A stretch of DNA of 64,000 nt from Candidatus Bathyarchaeota archaeon (GTDB taxonomy: Archaea > Thermoproteota > CALKCG01 > B24 > DRYS01). The stretch spans positions 112,052-176,051 of the forward strand of contig JAGTQC010000003.1 in the NCBI GenBank assembly GCA_018396535.1. Reading direction: 5' to 3'. This document shows positions 55,002-62,468 of this stretch, piece by piece. Below the pieces are notes generated by a model. The model worked only from the letters and a program-made list of their open reading frames with translations. It made no database searches and was not told the origin of the DNA. Each line of letters begins with the position of its first letter. Positions within the stretch are counted from its first letter, which is position 1. The position numbers and the translations under genes were made by a program.

Positions 55002-56294
55002 TCATATTTGTATCTTCAATTCCTTCACTAAGTATTCTAAATAAAAGTATCTGTAGGCCTCATCATCTGTATTGAAGCAGAAGTGTATCTTCTGATAGTT
55101 ATCAGCGAGCGGCTCAGTATAGCATCTAACTTCAGAAGGATTCTTTCTCTCAAGTATGATATCTGCTATAAGTTTAGCTATACTCTCCATGCAATCCTCT
55201 TTCATACCTAGTCTAGTAACCTCTTGTACACCTAATCTTATACCCGATGCTTCTCCTTCATATCGATCCCAAGGTAGGGGTGTAGGGTTGACTATTATAT
55301 TCGCCTCCTCCAACCTATTACTCACACCTGCCGCCCGCCCCTTACCTACATCGATTATCACTTGATGCGATTCTGTAAACCCTATATCTGAGCATAGGAC
55401 GTTTACACCTTCGTTATACAGTGCTTCAGCGAGCTTCTTTGCATTCCTTACAACTTGGTCTGCGTATGCTTCTCCGAAAGCTTGCATCTCACAGGTTGCT
55501 GCAGCTAGGGCTGCTACACGATTTATATGGTGGTTATTTACCAGCTGCCATGCAGAATGATCTATAGTCTCGCTGTAATCCCTCCTACATAGTATTATCC
55601 CTCCTTGAGGTCCGAAAAACGTCTTATGAGTACTACCAGTAACTATATCAGCGCCCTCCCTTAGTGGATCTTGAAATCTTCCACCAGCTATAAGGCCTAG
55701 TACATGAGCTGCATCGTATGCTACTATACAATCCTCCTCCCTAGATATATGTGAAAGCTCCTTTACAGGATGTGGGAATAGGATATCTGAAGCACCTAAC
55801 AATACGATTCTAGGTTTAACCCTTCTAATCAGTCTCTCAGCTCCATCGACGTCGATATTGTAGGATTTATGATCAAAGGGTAGAGGGATCATCGATACTC
55901 CATGTACTAAACTACACTCTCTGAAGCTGCTATGCCCTCCATCCATAACCGATAAAGCTATTATGGAATCCCCAGGCTTCGTAAGAGCATTAATCATTAT
56001 CAAGTTTGCTAGAGTACCGCTTATCGGTATATAATTTACATGTTCAGCTTTGAATAGGGATCTTAGAAGATAACTTGTTAAAGCTTCTATGAGATCTATA
56101 TATTTACATCCTCTGTAGATTCTGGTGTAAAGGAAGCCTATAGCGTATCTATGCCCTAGATCTGTCGATAGAAGTTTTCTAACGAGTGGACTAGCTATAT
56201 TCTCGCTAGCTATCAGGTTTATACATTTAGATCTATAGAGGTGATGCTCTTCTACATAGGATAGTAGATCCATCAAAGCTCTTAGATAATGCAA
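55002..56294 (-). CDS. Divergent serine hydroxymethyltransferase paralogue
   Basis: A 430-residue fold-type I PLP enzyme related to GlyA ('LIASENIASPLVRKLL', PLP lysine in 'GSTHKTFFGPQGG'). Key GlyA positions differ. The '[10 protein letters not shown]' element reads 'AIGFLYTRIY', replacing the catalytic Glu by Ile52. '[12 protein letters not shown]' becomes 'LSVMDGGHSSFRE'. It is unlikely to be a standard folate-dependent SHMT and may act on another beta-hydroxy amino acid or pterin. A canonical GlyA is encoded at 22658-23887. Confidence 0.8.
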   Translation of the reverse strand: MHYLRALMDLLSYVEEHHLYRSKCINLIASENIASPLVRKLLSTDLGHRYAIGFLYTRIYRGCKYIDLIEALTSYLLRSLFKAEHVNYIPISGTLANLIMINALTKPGDSIIALSVMDGGHSSFRECSLVHGVSMIPLPFDHKSYNIDVDGAERLIRRVKPRIVLLGASDILFPHPVKELSHISREEDCIVAYDAAHVLGLIAGGRFQDPLREGADIVTGSTHKTFFGPQGGIILCRRDYSETIDHSAWQLVNNHHINRVAALAAATCEMQAFGEAYADQVVRNAKKLAEALYNEGVNVLCSDIGFTESHQVIIDVGKGRAAGVSNRLEEANIIVNPTPLPWDRYEGEASGIRLGVQEVTRLGMKEDCMESIAKLIADIILERKNPSEVRCYTEPLADNYQKIHFCFNTDDEAYRYFYLEYLVKELKIQI

Positions 56295-56390
56295 GTATGG
56301 CCCCCCAGGATATTGCTAACAAAAAGTTTCTTCAACTATCGTAGGAGGATTTAAGCTTTCCGTATACTCATCGATGTATACCCTTTCTCC

Positions 56391-56398
56391 CTATATAT
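56391..56398 (+). promoter_or_regulatory. TATA box upstream of the Hef helicase gene
   Basis: CTATATAT followed by an expected transcription start near 56420. This implies a leaderless or nearly leaderless message and bears on the uncertain start of the helicase. Confidence 0.4.
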
Positions 56399-56415
56399 TC
56401 TAAGAGTAAAATCTA

Positions 56416-58119
56416 GTGTCTCTATACTTTTTACGAACACTTATACTCGTAGCATCATCTTATATGTGGGTTGTAATCCTACAATTAGGTATAGTAGCGT
56501 TGGGTAGTAGCTTCATAAGGCTAGATCTAGTGGATAGCTTATGGAGGAGTTATCTAGGATACTTAGAAGGGAGCCCATACTCTATATCGAAGCTTATACG
56601 CAGCTTATCCCCGCGTTATACAATCCATAAGACTGAGTATGTGAGGATCGAACGTCTATCGTATACACTGTATAGTTTTCAAGAAAAGATCTTAGAACGT
56701 ATAATGGGTGATACACTTGTAGTAGGTTTACCTACGGGTTTAGGTAAAACGTATATAGCGGGGGCATTCCTCAGTAGGATGAGTATAGAGAAGCCTATAA
56801 GAGTTCTATTTCTCGTCCCATCTGTACCACTCGGTGTTCAACAAACTCTATTTGCTAGAGAGAAACTCAATATCGATGCGTATTTCATATCTGGAGAGCT
56901 ATCTAGGGATAGAAGGGTTAAACTTAAAGTGTGGAATGCTGGCTTCGTTGTATGCACTCCTCAAACATTCTTCAACGACATACTATCAGATTATCGTGGG
57001 ATACTTATAGATGCTAGAAGAGTTGAAGATCCTATCAAATTCCTAAGAGATAATGGCCTGAATGATTTCCCCTACGATATCGTCGTAGCAGATGAATGCC
57101 AGAGGTATATCGGGCTAACCGATGGGTATTCCATACTCCTAGCTGCTAAGGCATCGGGTAGTAGGATACTTGCCTTAAGTGCTACTCCACTACTTCATGA
57201 TCCTGTAAGGTACGGTGAGCTTAGGAAGGTATTCGATAATATACAGGTGTTTACAGTAGAGGATTCTGAGATAAGGAAATCCATACCTAAGAGGATACTT
57301 AAGATAGTGGAGGTTGATCTACCATCTAGAGTTAAACTACTCTACGATACCCTGATAGGGATAGCTAACGATATTATACGTGAGGTTAAAGAATCCTATG
57401 GAGCTACTCACGACTATATGAAGTGTAGTGAGCATGAGGAGTGTAGGAAAGCTAAATCGCTTAAGATTCTCGCATTTAGACTAGTGGAGGATGGAGCAAG
57501 CAGCCTTATACACTACCAGACTTGGCGTCTACCAGAGATTAAGGTTAGATCACCTAGTATCGATGTATCCCCCTATAGATTATTCCTAGATGTTTTGAAG
57601 GAATCCCCGAATCATAAATTCGACGCCCTCCTCGCTATATTATCTAGGAGTAAATATGAGAAGGCCATAGTATTCGTGGAATCTATAGAGGCTGCTAGAC
57701 AGATAGGTTTAGCTTTTCAGAATATGTATGGCATGGATGATGTAGCGATCCTTGTAGGTAAAGAATTGATGGATCTTGCGCAGCAAACTGCAGCTCTGAT
57801 ACACTTCAAGAGAAGAGCTAAGATACTGGTAGCTACATCTGTAGCTGAGGAGGGGTTGGATATACCCTCAGCTGATCTAGAGGTATGGGTAGATCCACCA
57901 TCTAATCCTAGGAAGTGGATTCAAAGATTTGGACGCATACTTAGGCAGCATGGAGGTAAAAGAGAAGCTGTTACCTATGCTATAATATCTAGAGGTACTC
58001 ATGAAAGGGCTAAGCTTAACTCTATATCTAGAAAGACGGTTAGATACTATGGATTCACCCAGATAATAGTGGAGGAAGATATAGGTAAGCAGAAGTATTT
58101 AACGGAGGATATGACTTAG
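56416..58119 (+). CDS. Hef-type SF2 DNA helicase (FANCM-like, no nuclease domain)
   Basis: Branched-DNA helicase of 567 residues. Helicase motifs: I 'GLPTGLGKTYIAG', Ia 'FLVPSVPLG', II 'VVADECQRY' (DECQ box), III 'LSATP', IV-VI in 'AIVFVESIEAARQIG', 'VATSVAEEGLDIP' and 'QRFGRILRQ'. The helical insertion of Hef/FANCM carries a Cys pair ('CSEHEEC'). There is no XPF-type nuclease domain, as expected outside euryarchaea. The first ~35 residues from the GTG are hydrophobic and probably not family sequence; a TTG near 56499 ('GSSFIRLDLVD') may be the true start. Confidence 0.87.
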   Translation: MSLYFLRTLILVASSYMWVVILQLGIVALGSSFIRLDLVDSLWRSYLGYLEGSPYSISKLIRSLSPRYTIHKTEYVRIERLSYTLYSFQEKILERIMGDTLVVGLPTGLGKTYIAGAFLSRMSIEKPIRVLFLVPSVPLGVQQTLFAREKLNIDAYFISGELSRDRRVKLKVWNAGFVVCTPQTFFNDILSDYRGILIDARRVEDPIKFLRDNGLNDFPYDIVVADECQRYIGLTDGYSILLAAKASGSRILALSATPLLHDPVRYGELRKVFDNIQVFTVEDSEIRKSIPKRILKIVEVDLPSRVKLLYDTLIGIANDIIREVKESYGATHDYMKCSEHEECRKAKSLKILAFRLVEDGASSLIHYQTWRLPEIKVRSPSIDVSPYRLFLDVLKESPNHKFDALLAILSRSKYEKAIVFVESIEAARQIGLAFQNMYGMDDVAILVGKELMDLAQQTAALIHFKRRAKILVATSVAEEGLDIPSADLEVWVDPPSNPRKWIQRFGRILRQHGGKREAVTYAIISRGTHERAKLNSISRKTVRYYGFTQIIVEEDIGKQKYLTEDMT

Positions 58120-58140
58120 ATATGATCAGAAATCTAAGAG

Positions 58141-59037
58141 TTGAGTCTGAGACTTAGTCTTAATGCGTATAATCGATTAGAGGATGAGGACTTCAAAGTC
58201 TTAGCAGCTATAGAGTTAGGTATGTCTAGCCATGCCTTTACACCTGTAGACTATATAGCTAGAGTTAGCGGTCTGCATGAGAAGGAGGTATCCTATAGGC
58301 TACGTAAACTAAATAAGCTTAAATTAATCTTATCTCGTAGACTTCCACGAGTTGGGTTCGCTATAAATTCTATTGCATATGATTGTCTTGCTATACGTTC
58401 TATGGTTAAATCCGGTATCCTTAAAGCTATCGGTGATGCTCTAGCCGAGGGGAAGGAATCTGATGTGTATCTAGGCTTATCTCCTGAAGATATTAAGCTA
58501 GTCTTAAAATTCCTACGCATAGGTCGTACGAGTTTCAGACAGACGAGAAGATTGAGGAGTTATGTAGAGCAGCGTGATCATATATCATGGCTCTATCAAT
58601 GTAGATTAGCTGCTAATAAAGAGTACGAAGCTCTATCTATCCTATATAAGCTCAGGGTTAGAGTACCTAAGCCTATAGCTTGTAACCGTCACCTCATAGT
58701 CATAAGCTTCTTCGATGGTGTTGAACTAGCATTTTGTAAAGAAATCGAGGATCCAAGTAGTATTCTACTAGATATTTTAAGTGAAGTTAGAAGGGTATAT
58801 ACCGAAGCGTCCATTATACATGGTGATCTAAACGAGTATAATGTCCTTATATCATCTGATGGCGATATATGCATAATAGATTGGCCTCAGTATATAACGT
58901 TAGATCATCCTGGATCTATAGAGTATCTTAGAAGGGATATTAGGAATATCCTATCGTTCTTTAAGAGGAAATACGATGTAGATGTGGATTTAGATAGAGC
59001 GATAGGGTATGTTACAGGTTCATCTTCTATGCTATAG
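58141..59037 (+). CDS. rio2: Atypical protein kinase Rio2
   Basis: Kinase/ATPase for small-subunit maturation, 298 residues. An N-terminal winged helix (about 1-85) precedes the RIO core: flexible loop 'LAEGKESDVYLGL', ATP lysine in 'KLVLKFLRIGRTSF', catalytic 'IIHGDLNEYNVLIS' and metal-binding 'ICIIDWPQY'. TTG start at 58141. Its last 11 bp overlap the convergent MAT gene. Confidence 0.93.
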   Translation: MSLRLSLNAYNRLEDEDFKVLAAIELGMSSHAFTPVDYIARVSGLHEKEVSYRLRKLNKLKLILSRRLPRVGFAINSIAYDCLAIRSMVKSGILKAIGDALAEGKESDVYLGLSPEDIKLVLKFLRIGRTSFRQTRRLRSYVEQRDHISWLYQCRLAANKEYEALSILYKLRVRVPKPIACNRHLIVISFFDGVELAFCKEIEDPSSILLDILSEVRRVYTEASIIHGDLNEYNVLISSDGDICIIDWPQYITLDHPGSIEYLRRDIRNILSFFKRKYDVDVDLDRAIGYVTGSSSML

Positions 59038-60124
59038 GATATCTCCCCTCAGCTAGTTCCATACAGAACTTATCTATATTATCCAATTCTTCTGCTACAC
59101 AATTCTTCACATCGTCTTCTATCTCCTTTAAATCCACCCCATCTTCTAGGATTAGCTGTACAGCAGCTATCTTAGGCTCATTTATAGGCTCTCCTATCTG
59201 ACTTAGAAGCCAGACGTACACTTCCTGTAAGCCATTTATACTCGTATAGATTCTACTAGCTATCTTATGTGTAAGTACATTGTATATCTTACCTATATGG
59301 GAGACCGGATTCTTACCGGCTGCAGCTTCAGAACTTATAGGTCTATTAAGAGGTATAACCCCGTTTACTCTATTCCCCCTGCCTACTTGACCTGAATCAG
59401 CACTATCAGCTGAAGTACCTAGAACTGTAAGGTATAATCCTTCTATACCTCTCCCCATTCTATCTAGCGTATTCAGTTTAACTTCAAACTCATCGAAGTA
59501 TCCCTTCGAGGATAAGAGTTCTATAAGCTCTTCTAGAACCTCCTCCTTCCTCTTGAAGTAGGTGTATTCAGAATCTATGAATCTATCTACAAAAGCCATC
59601 GATACCGTAAGATCGAGTTTATCACCATATCTTAACCCCATCACTTTAACATCCTCCCCAGTTTCTGGATGCCTCTTTTTGAATTCCGATGAATTTAAGA
59701 ACCTTTCAACCTCGTATACTATACGTTCTACTCTACTCATAGGAGCGTAGCCTACAGCTGCGGATGTATCGTTAGCTTCTAGATATTTACCTCCTCTAGC
59801 GAATATATCTCTTAAAGCCTGTGATCCAGGTCTAATCTCTACCTGGTATACGACATGGGTATCTGGATCTATAAACCTCATATTATTCTTAAACCACTCC
59901 TTAGCCGCTGAGATCGCTATCTCATCTACAGGTATGGTATCACCATCTATACTCCATGTAGCTCTATCACCGAATACAAGCTTCATGGGCTTCTTTATAA
60001 TACCGCCGCCGAACCTATTTTCAGCTTCACCTGCAGCTAGTAGACCCTTATCTATGTTATGGTGTAGTATCTGCCCATACTTCTTCAGATATTCTAGACT
60101 AAGCTTGACGGATACGCTATCCAT
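59027..60124 (-). CDS. mat: S-adenosylmethionine synthetase (archaeal MAT)
   Basis: Makes SAM from methionine and ATP; archaeal type, unlike bacterial MetK. 365 residues, somewhat shorter than the usual ~400 at the N-terminus. Recognised by '[12 protein letters not shown]', '[20 protein letters not shown]' and '[17 protein letters not shown]'. SAM use is heavy in this window (Taw1, DphB, radical SAM protein, ThiC). The gene sits behind a leader with a short ORF and a perfect hairpin. Confidence 0.93.
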   Translation of the reverse strand: MDSVSVKLSLEYLKKYGQILHHNIDKGLLAAGEAENRFGGGIIKKPMKLVFGDRATWSIDGDTIPVDEIAISAAKEWFKNNMRFIDPDTHVVYQVEIRPGSQALRDIFARGGKYLEANDTSAAVGYAPMSRVERIVYEVERFLNSSEFKKRHPETGEDVKVMGLRYGDKLDLTVSMAFVDRFIDSEYTYFKRKEEVLEELIELLSSKGYFDEFEVKLNTLDRMGRGIEGLYLTVLGTSADSADSGQVGRGNRVNGVIPLNRPISSEAAAGKNPVSHIGKIYNVLTHKIASRIYTSINGLQEVYVWLLSQIGEPINEPKIAAVQLILEDGVDLKEIEDDVKNCVAEELDNIDKFCMELAEGRYPIA

Positions 60125-60167
60125 TATAGCATCGCATATATAGTCTGGGTGACCTAGGCCTGTGAGG

Positions 60168-60195
60168 GCTATCTAACCCAAGCGAGTTAGATAGC
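60168..60195 (-). repeat. Perfect 10-bp inverted repeat in the MAT leader
   Basis: GCTATCTAAC (60168-60177) and GTTAGATAGC (60186-60195) flank an 8-nt loop. The stop codon of the leader ORF lies inside the stem, so ribosomes finishing that ORF would melt it. No T-tract follows on the minus strand, so it is not a simple terminator. Confidence 0.7.
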
Positions 60196-60270
60196 TTTCC
60201 TCTCGACTATCTCTACTTTACGCTTCTCTACTGGTTCTCCTCTCAATCTCTCGACGACTATTCTAGGCAT
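60187..60270 (-). CDS. 27-residue leader ORF upstream of MAT (not recognised)
   Basis: ATG at 60270, TAA at 60189-60187. Encodes a basic/acidic peptide beginning MPRIVVERLRGEPVEK and ending IVERKAI. GAGGG lies 4 nt before the ATG and a TATA box (60320-60330) lies upstream, so it has expression signals. It precedes the MAT gene by 63 nt with no sign of another promoter stronger than a weak TATATA at about 60137-60144. It may be a regulatory leader peptide or a small protein; I do not recognise a family. Confidence 0.45.
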   Translation of the reverse strand: MPRIVVERLRGEPVEKRKVEIVERKAI

Positions 60271-60319
60271 ATCGCCCTCATGCCTCCATATATGATGATA
60301 ATTTAGCTTATACCTTTAA

Positions 60320-60330
60320 GCTTAAATATA
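60320..60330 (-). promoter_or_regulatory. TATA box upstream of the MAT leader ORF
   Basis: Minus-strand AATATATTTAA; expected start near 60300, some 30 nt before the leader ORF's ATG. It is just past the Lsm stop, so MAT need not depend on Lsm transcription. Confidence 0.45.
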
Positions 60331-60344
60331 TTACTCTGTATACC

Positions 60345-60575
60345 TTAGGCTTCGAAGGATATGTAGAGTATATTGCTTCCCCTTATGAATATCCTCCCAT
60401 AGTTGACTTTAGGCTCTCCATCCCTATACTCTTCTGCATCGTCGAGTAGGAGATTCATGTAGGTGTCGCATGAAACTATAACACCAGAGTATTCAGCGTT
60501 ATTCTTAAGCCTAATTTTAACACGTGAATTTCTTAGTTTCGCTAATACATTCATCGGTTTAACTCCTGAAGACAT
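60345..60575 (-). CDS. Sm-like archaeal protein (Lsm/SmAP)
   Basis: A 76-residue RNA-binding Sm-fold protein forming heptameric rings. Sm1 is seen in 'VRIKLKNNAEYSGVIVSCDTYMNLLLDDA' (residues ~17-45, with the conserved Gly, Asp and Asn) and Sm2 in 'GRIFIRGSNILYIS'. GGTGGGAG directly before the ATG at 60575 supports the start; an ATG at 60554 is the alternative. Confidence 0.92.
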   Translation of the reverse strand: MSSGVKPMNVLAKLRNSRVKIRLKNNAEYSGVIVSCDTYMNLLLDDAEEYRDGEPKVNYGRIFIRGSNILYISFEA

Positions 60576-60650
60576 GCTCCCACCATCTAGATGGCATACC
60601 GTCTAGACTAGCCTTATTCTAAAAGTTTCTTCGATTCTATAGATAAACGT

Positions 60651-61496
60651 TTAGCCTGGCTTCGAAGGTTTCTCAATAAGCTTCCTCTTAGATAGGATCT
60701 CCCCCTTACGGTTATGTGGTGATCTATAGACTGTATCCAACCCCTTCTCTATCTCTCTAGCTTCAGAAGCTTGTTTAGCAGCATAGCTCATAAGCTCGTG
60801 TGCTGCTGCTACTATCGATGTATATTCTACCCAATCCTCTATCTTGAAGCACCCCTCGACTGTTAGATCTGCAACTTTAGCAGCAGCTTCGTATGCGGCT
60901 ATAGCTTTAGCCTTAGCATACGGGTTAGTGAATTGACCCGCTTCTACTGCAACCTTCCTATCTACTACAATCTTAGGTAGCTTCAACTCCTCCCCCTTCT
61001 TCAAGTATTCTATCACTCTATCTAACTCAATCTGTATAACTCTGAATGCACCCGTAGCTGATAGAATTTTTATCAGATCGGCGTTATATATAGCCATCTC
61101 TACCGGATCTAGGAACTCTCTCCTAGCACCTATCATAGAATCTCCTAAGACTATTATGTATCCATAGCCCCCCTCATCAAGCTCTTTTACAATCCTCCTA
61201 GATGGTGCATCCGATACGATGATCGTAGGTATATTCGCATCCTTAAGTAAACTTCTCAATCTTCTAGGTCCAGGTAGACCTGCATTAGGACTTACCGCTA
61301 CAGCTAAATCTGGTTTAAACTCTATTAAGGCTTTAGCTACATCTTCTGCATCCTTCTCTCCCATCTTAGCACCGGAGGAAACGACTCTAACTACTAGATC
61401 ATCCCTATCAGCTCTCTCATCTAATAGATATTCTATCAGAGGGGATGAAGCTATACAACCAAGCTTACCGAAACCTACAGTTACAACCTCCTTCAT
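60651..61496 (-). CDS. mtd: F420-dependent methylene-H4MPT dehydrogenase Mtd
   Basis: Reversible oxidation of methylene-tetrahydromethanopterin with coenzyme F420. At 281 residues it is of normal length and agrees with Mtd along the whole chain: 'CIASSPLIEYLLDERADRDD', 'VRVVSSGAKMG', 'AVSPNAGLPGPRRLR', 'GDSMIGARREFLDPVEMA', 'FTNPYAKAKAIAAYEAA' and the C-terminal 'AHELMSYAAKQASEAREIEK'. No other methanogenesis gene is in the window, and a FolD for folate-type carriers is encoded at 21.8 kb. So two methylene-pterin dehydrogenases coexist. Confidence 0.9.
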   Translation of the reverse strand: MKEVVTVGFGKLGCIASSPLIEYLLDERADRDDLVVRVVSSGAKMGEKDAEDVAKALIEFKPDLAVAVSPNAGLPGPRRLRSLLKDANIPTIIVSDAPSRRIVKELDEGGYGYIIVLGDSMIGARREFLDPVEMAIYNADLIKILSATGAFRVIQIELDRVIEYLKKGEELKLPKIVVDRKVAVEAGQFTNPYAKAKAIAAYEAAAKVADLTVEGCFKIEDWVEYTSIVAAAHELMSYAAKQASEAREIEKGLDTVYRSPHNRKGEILSKRKLIEKPSKPG

Positions 61497-61535
61497 ACCG
61501 TTTATGGTAATTCCCCACTCCGCCTATATAGAACT

Positions 61536-61546
61536 TTCCTATATAT
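61536..61546 (-). promoter_or_regulatory. TATA box of mtd
   Basis: Minus-strand CTAATATATAG about 45 nt before the ATG; a second TATATAG lies ~15 nt closer. Either gives a short leader containing GGCGGAGTGGGG. Confidence 0.5.
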
Positions 61547-61559
61547 TAGACTAACATAA

Positions 61560-62060
61560 TATAGATCGAACTACAATCTAGTCTACGACTTTGTAGAAGA
61601 TAGTAGAATTCTAAACTAGGTATTAAATTTGAGTATAATAAAGTATCCTTGAGGGAAATAATCGATTATTCTAGCCCAATCTATAGTGAAAGGTTAAAGA
61701 TAATAAAACGTATACTCTAGTATCCTAGGCTAAAGGCTAATAGAGTAGTTATAGAAGGTGGGTCAAGCTAGACTTATACCGTAATTGGTTTAAATCTATC
61801 TGATCAATTACTATAATTTATCATTAATTTGTTCAAACTTTTCAAAATAGTTTATGCTCGTTGAAAATTTAAAAGAAGTATGTTTGATCTTAGATTTAAA
61901 AAGATTAACTTAGATTTAGTCAAAAAGAATTATAAAGAGAGTTTGTAATATATTCTTATGTATGGGTTATATTCAACCAGAATTTTTCACTAATATTTTT
62001 GAGATAAATATTGAGCTCAATCCTTACTGTATAATATATGATTTTGTAGTCTTCAGAGAT
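61560..62060. other. AT-rich spacer without recognisable genes
   Basis: About 500 bp of AT-rich sequence with frequent stops in all frames. I see no long ORF, no GC-rich RNA-like island and no tandem repeat. It separates mtd from the decayed decarboxylase remnant. Confidence 0.6.
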
Positions 62061-62063
62061 TCA

Positions 62064-62468
62064 TTAGAAGGGTACAGGATTTATCCGGTAAAGTCTATTC
62101 AGGTATTGCAGACCGATATTTAATAGTTTTTGCATCTTGCTTTGTGAAGATACGTCCATTTCTTTGGGGACTATTAAGCTCATTATTAAGCCGAGACTTT
62201 CTATGATGCCCTCCATTTTAGTGGGTGGAAGATTAATCAAGATAGAAGTACCCCATCAGATCTCTAAGCATCTTATCAACTACTTTTTCATGAATTGGAG
62301 TGATGGTTAAATGTATACTTGGGGGTATACTCATCTCTGAGACCCCTCTCTGGGCTAGGAAAAGCCTATTCATCTCTAAATGTTCTATAGAAATGAGATC
62401 GCGTCGATAAAGATTCTATAGACAACAGATGAACTTCTAGAAGAAGCATACAAAGCATCCTTCTTTGC
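62064..62468 (-). pseudogene. Remnant of a group II PLP-dependent decarboxylase (C-terminal part)
   Basis: Three broken reading frames, read in order on the minus strand, give the end of a glutamate-decarboxylase/sphingosine-phosphate-lyase-type enzyme. The first piece ('SSVVYRIFIDAISFL') ends at a stop. A second frame continues with 'LFLAQRGVSEMSIPPSIHLT' and 'PIHEKVVDKMLRDLMGYF'. A third gives 'KMEGIIESLGLIMSLIVPKE' and the usual C-terminus 'LNIGLQYLNRLYRINP'. At least two frameshifts are needed. The PLP-binding part is absent: the remnant starts directly at the stop codon of the PKD gene, which suggests a deletion or insertion junction there. Confidence 0.6.

Noticed and set aside
60168..60195. 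Intrinsic terminator between Lsm and MAT
   Set aside because: The stem is not followed by a T-run on the minus strand and MAT lies directly downstream.
60651..61496. Evidence that the organism is a methanogen
   Set aside because: Mtd alone does not show methanogenesis; no mcr, mtr or fwd gene is in the window.
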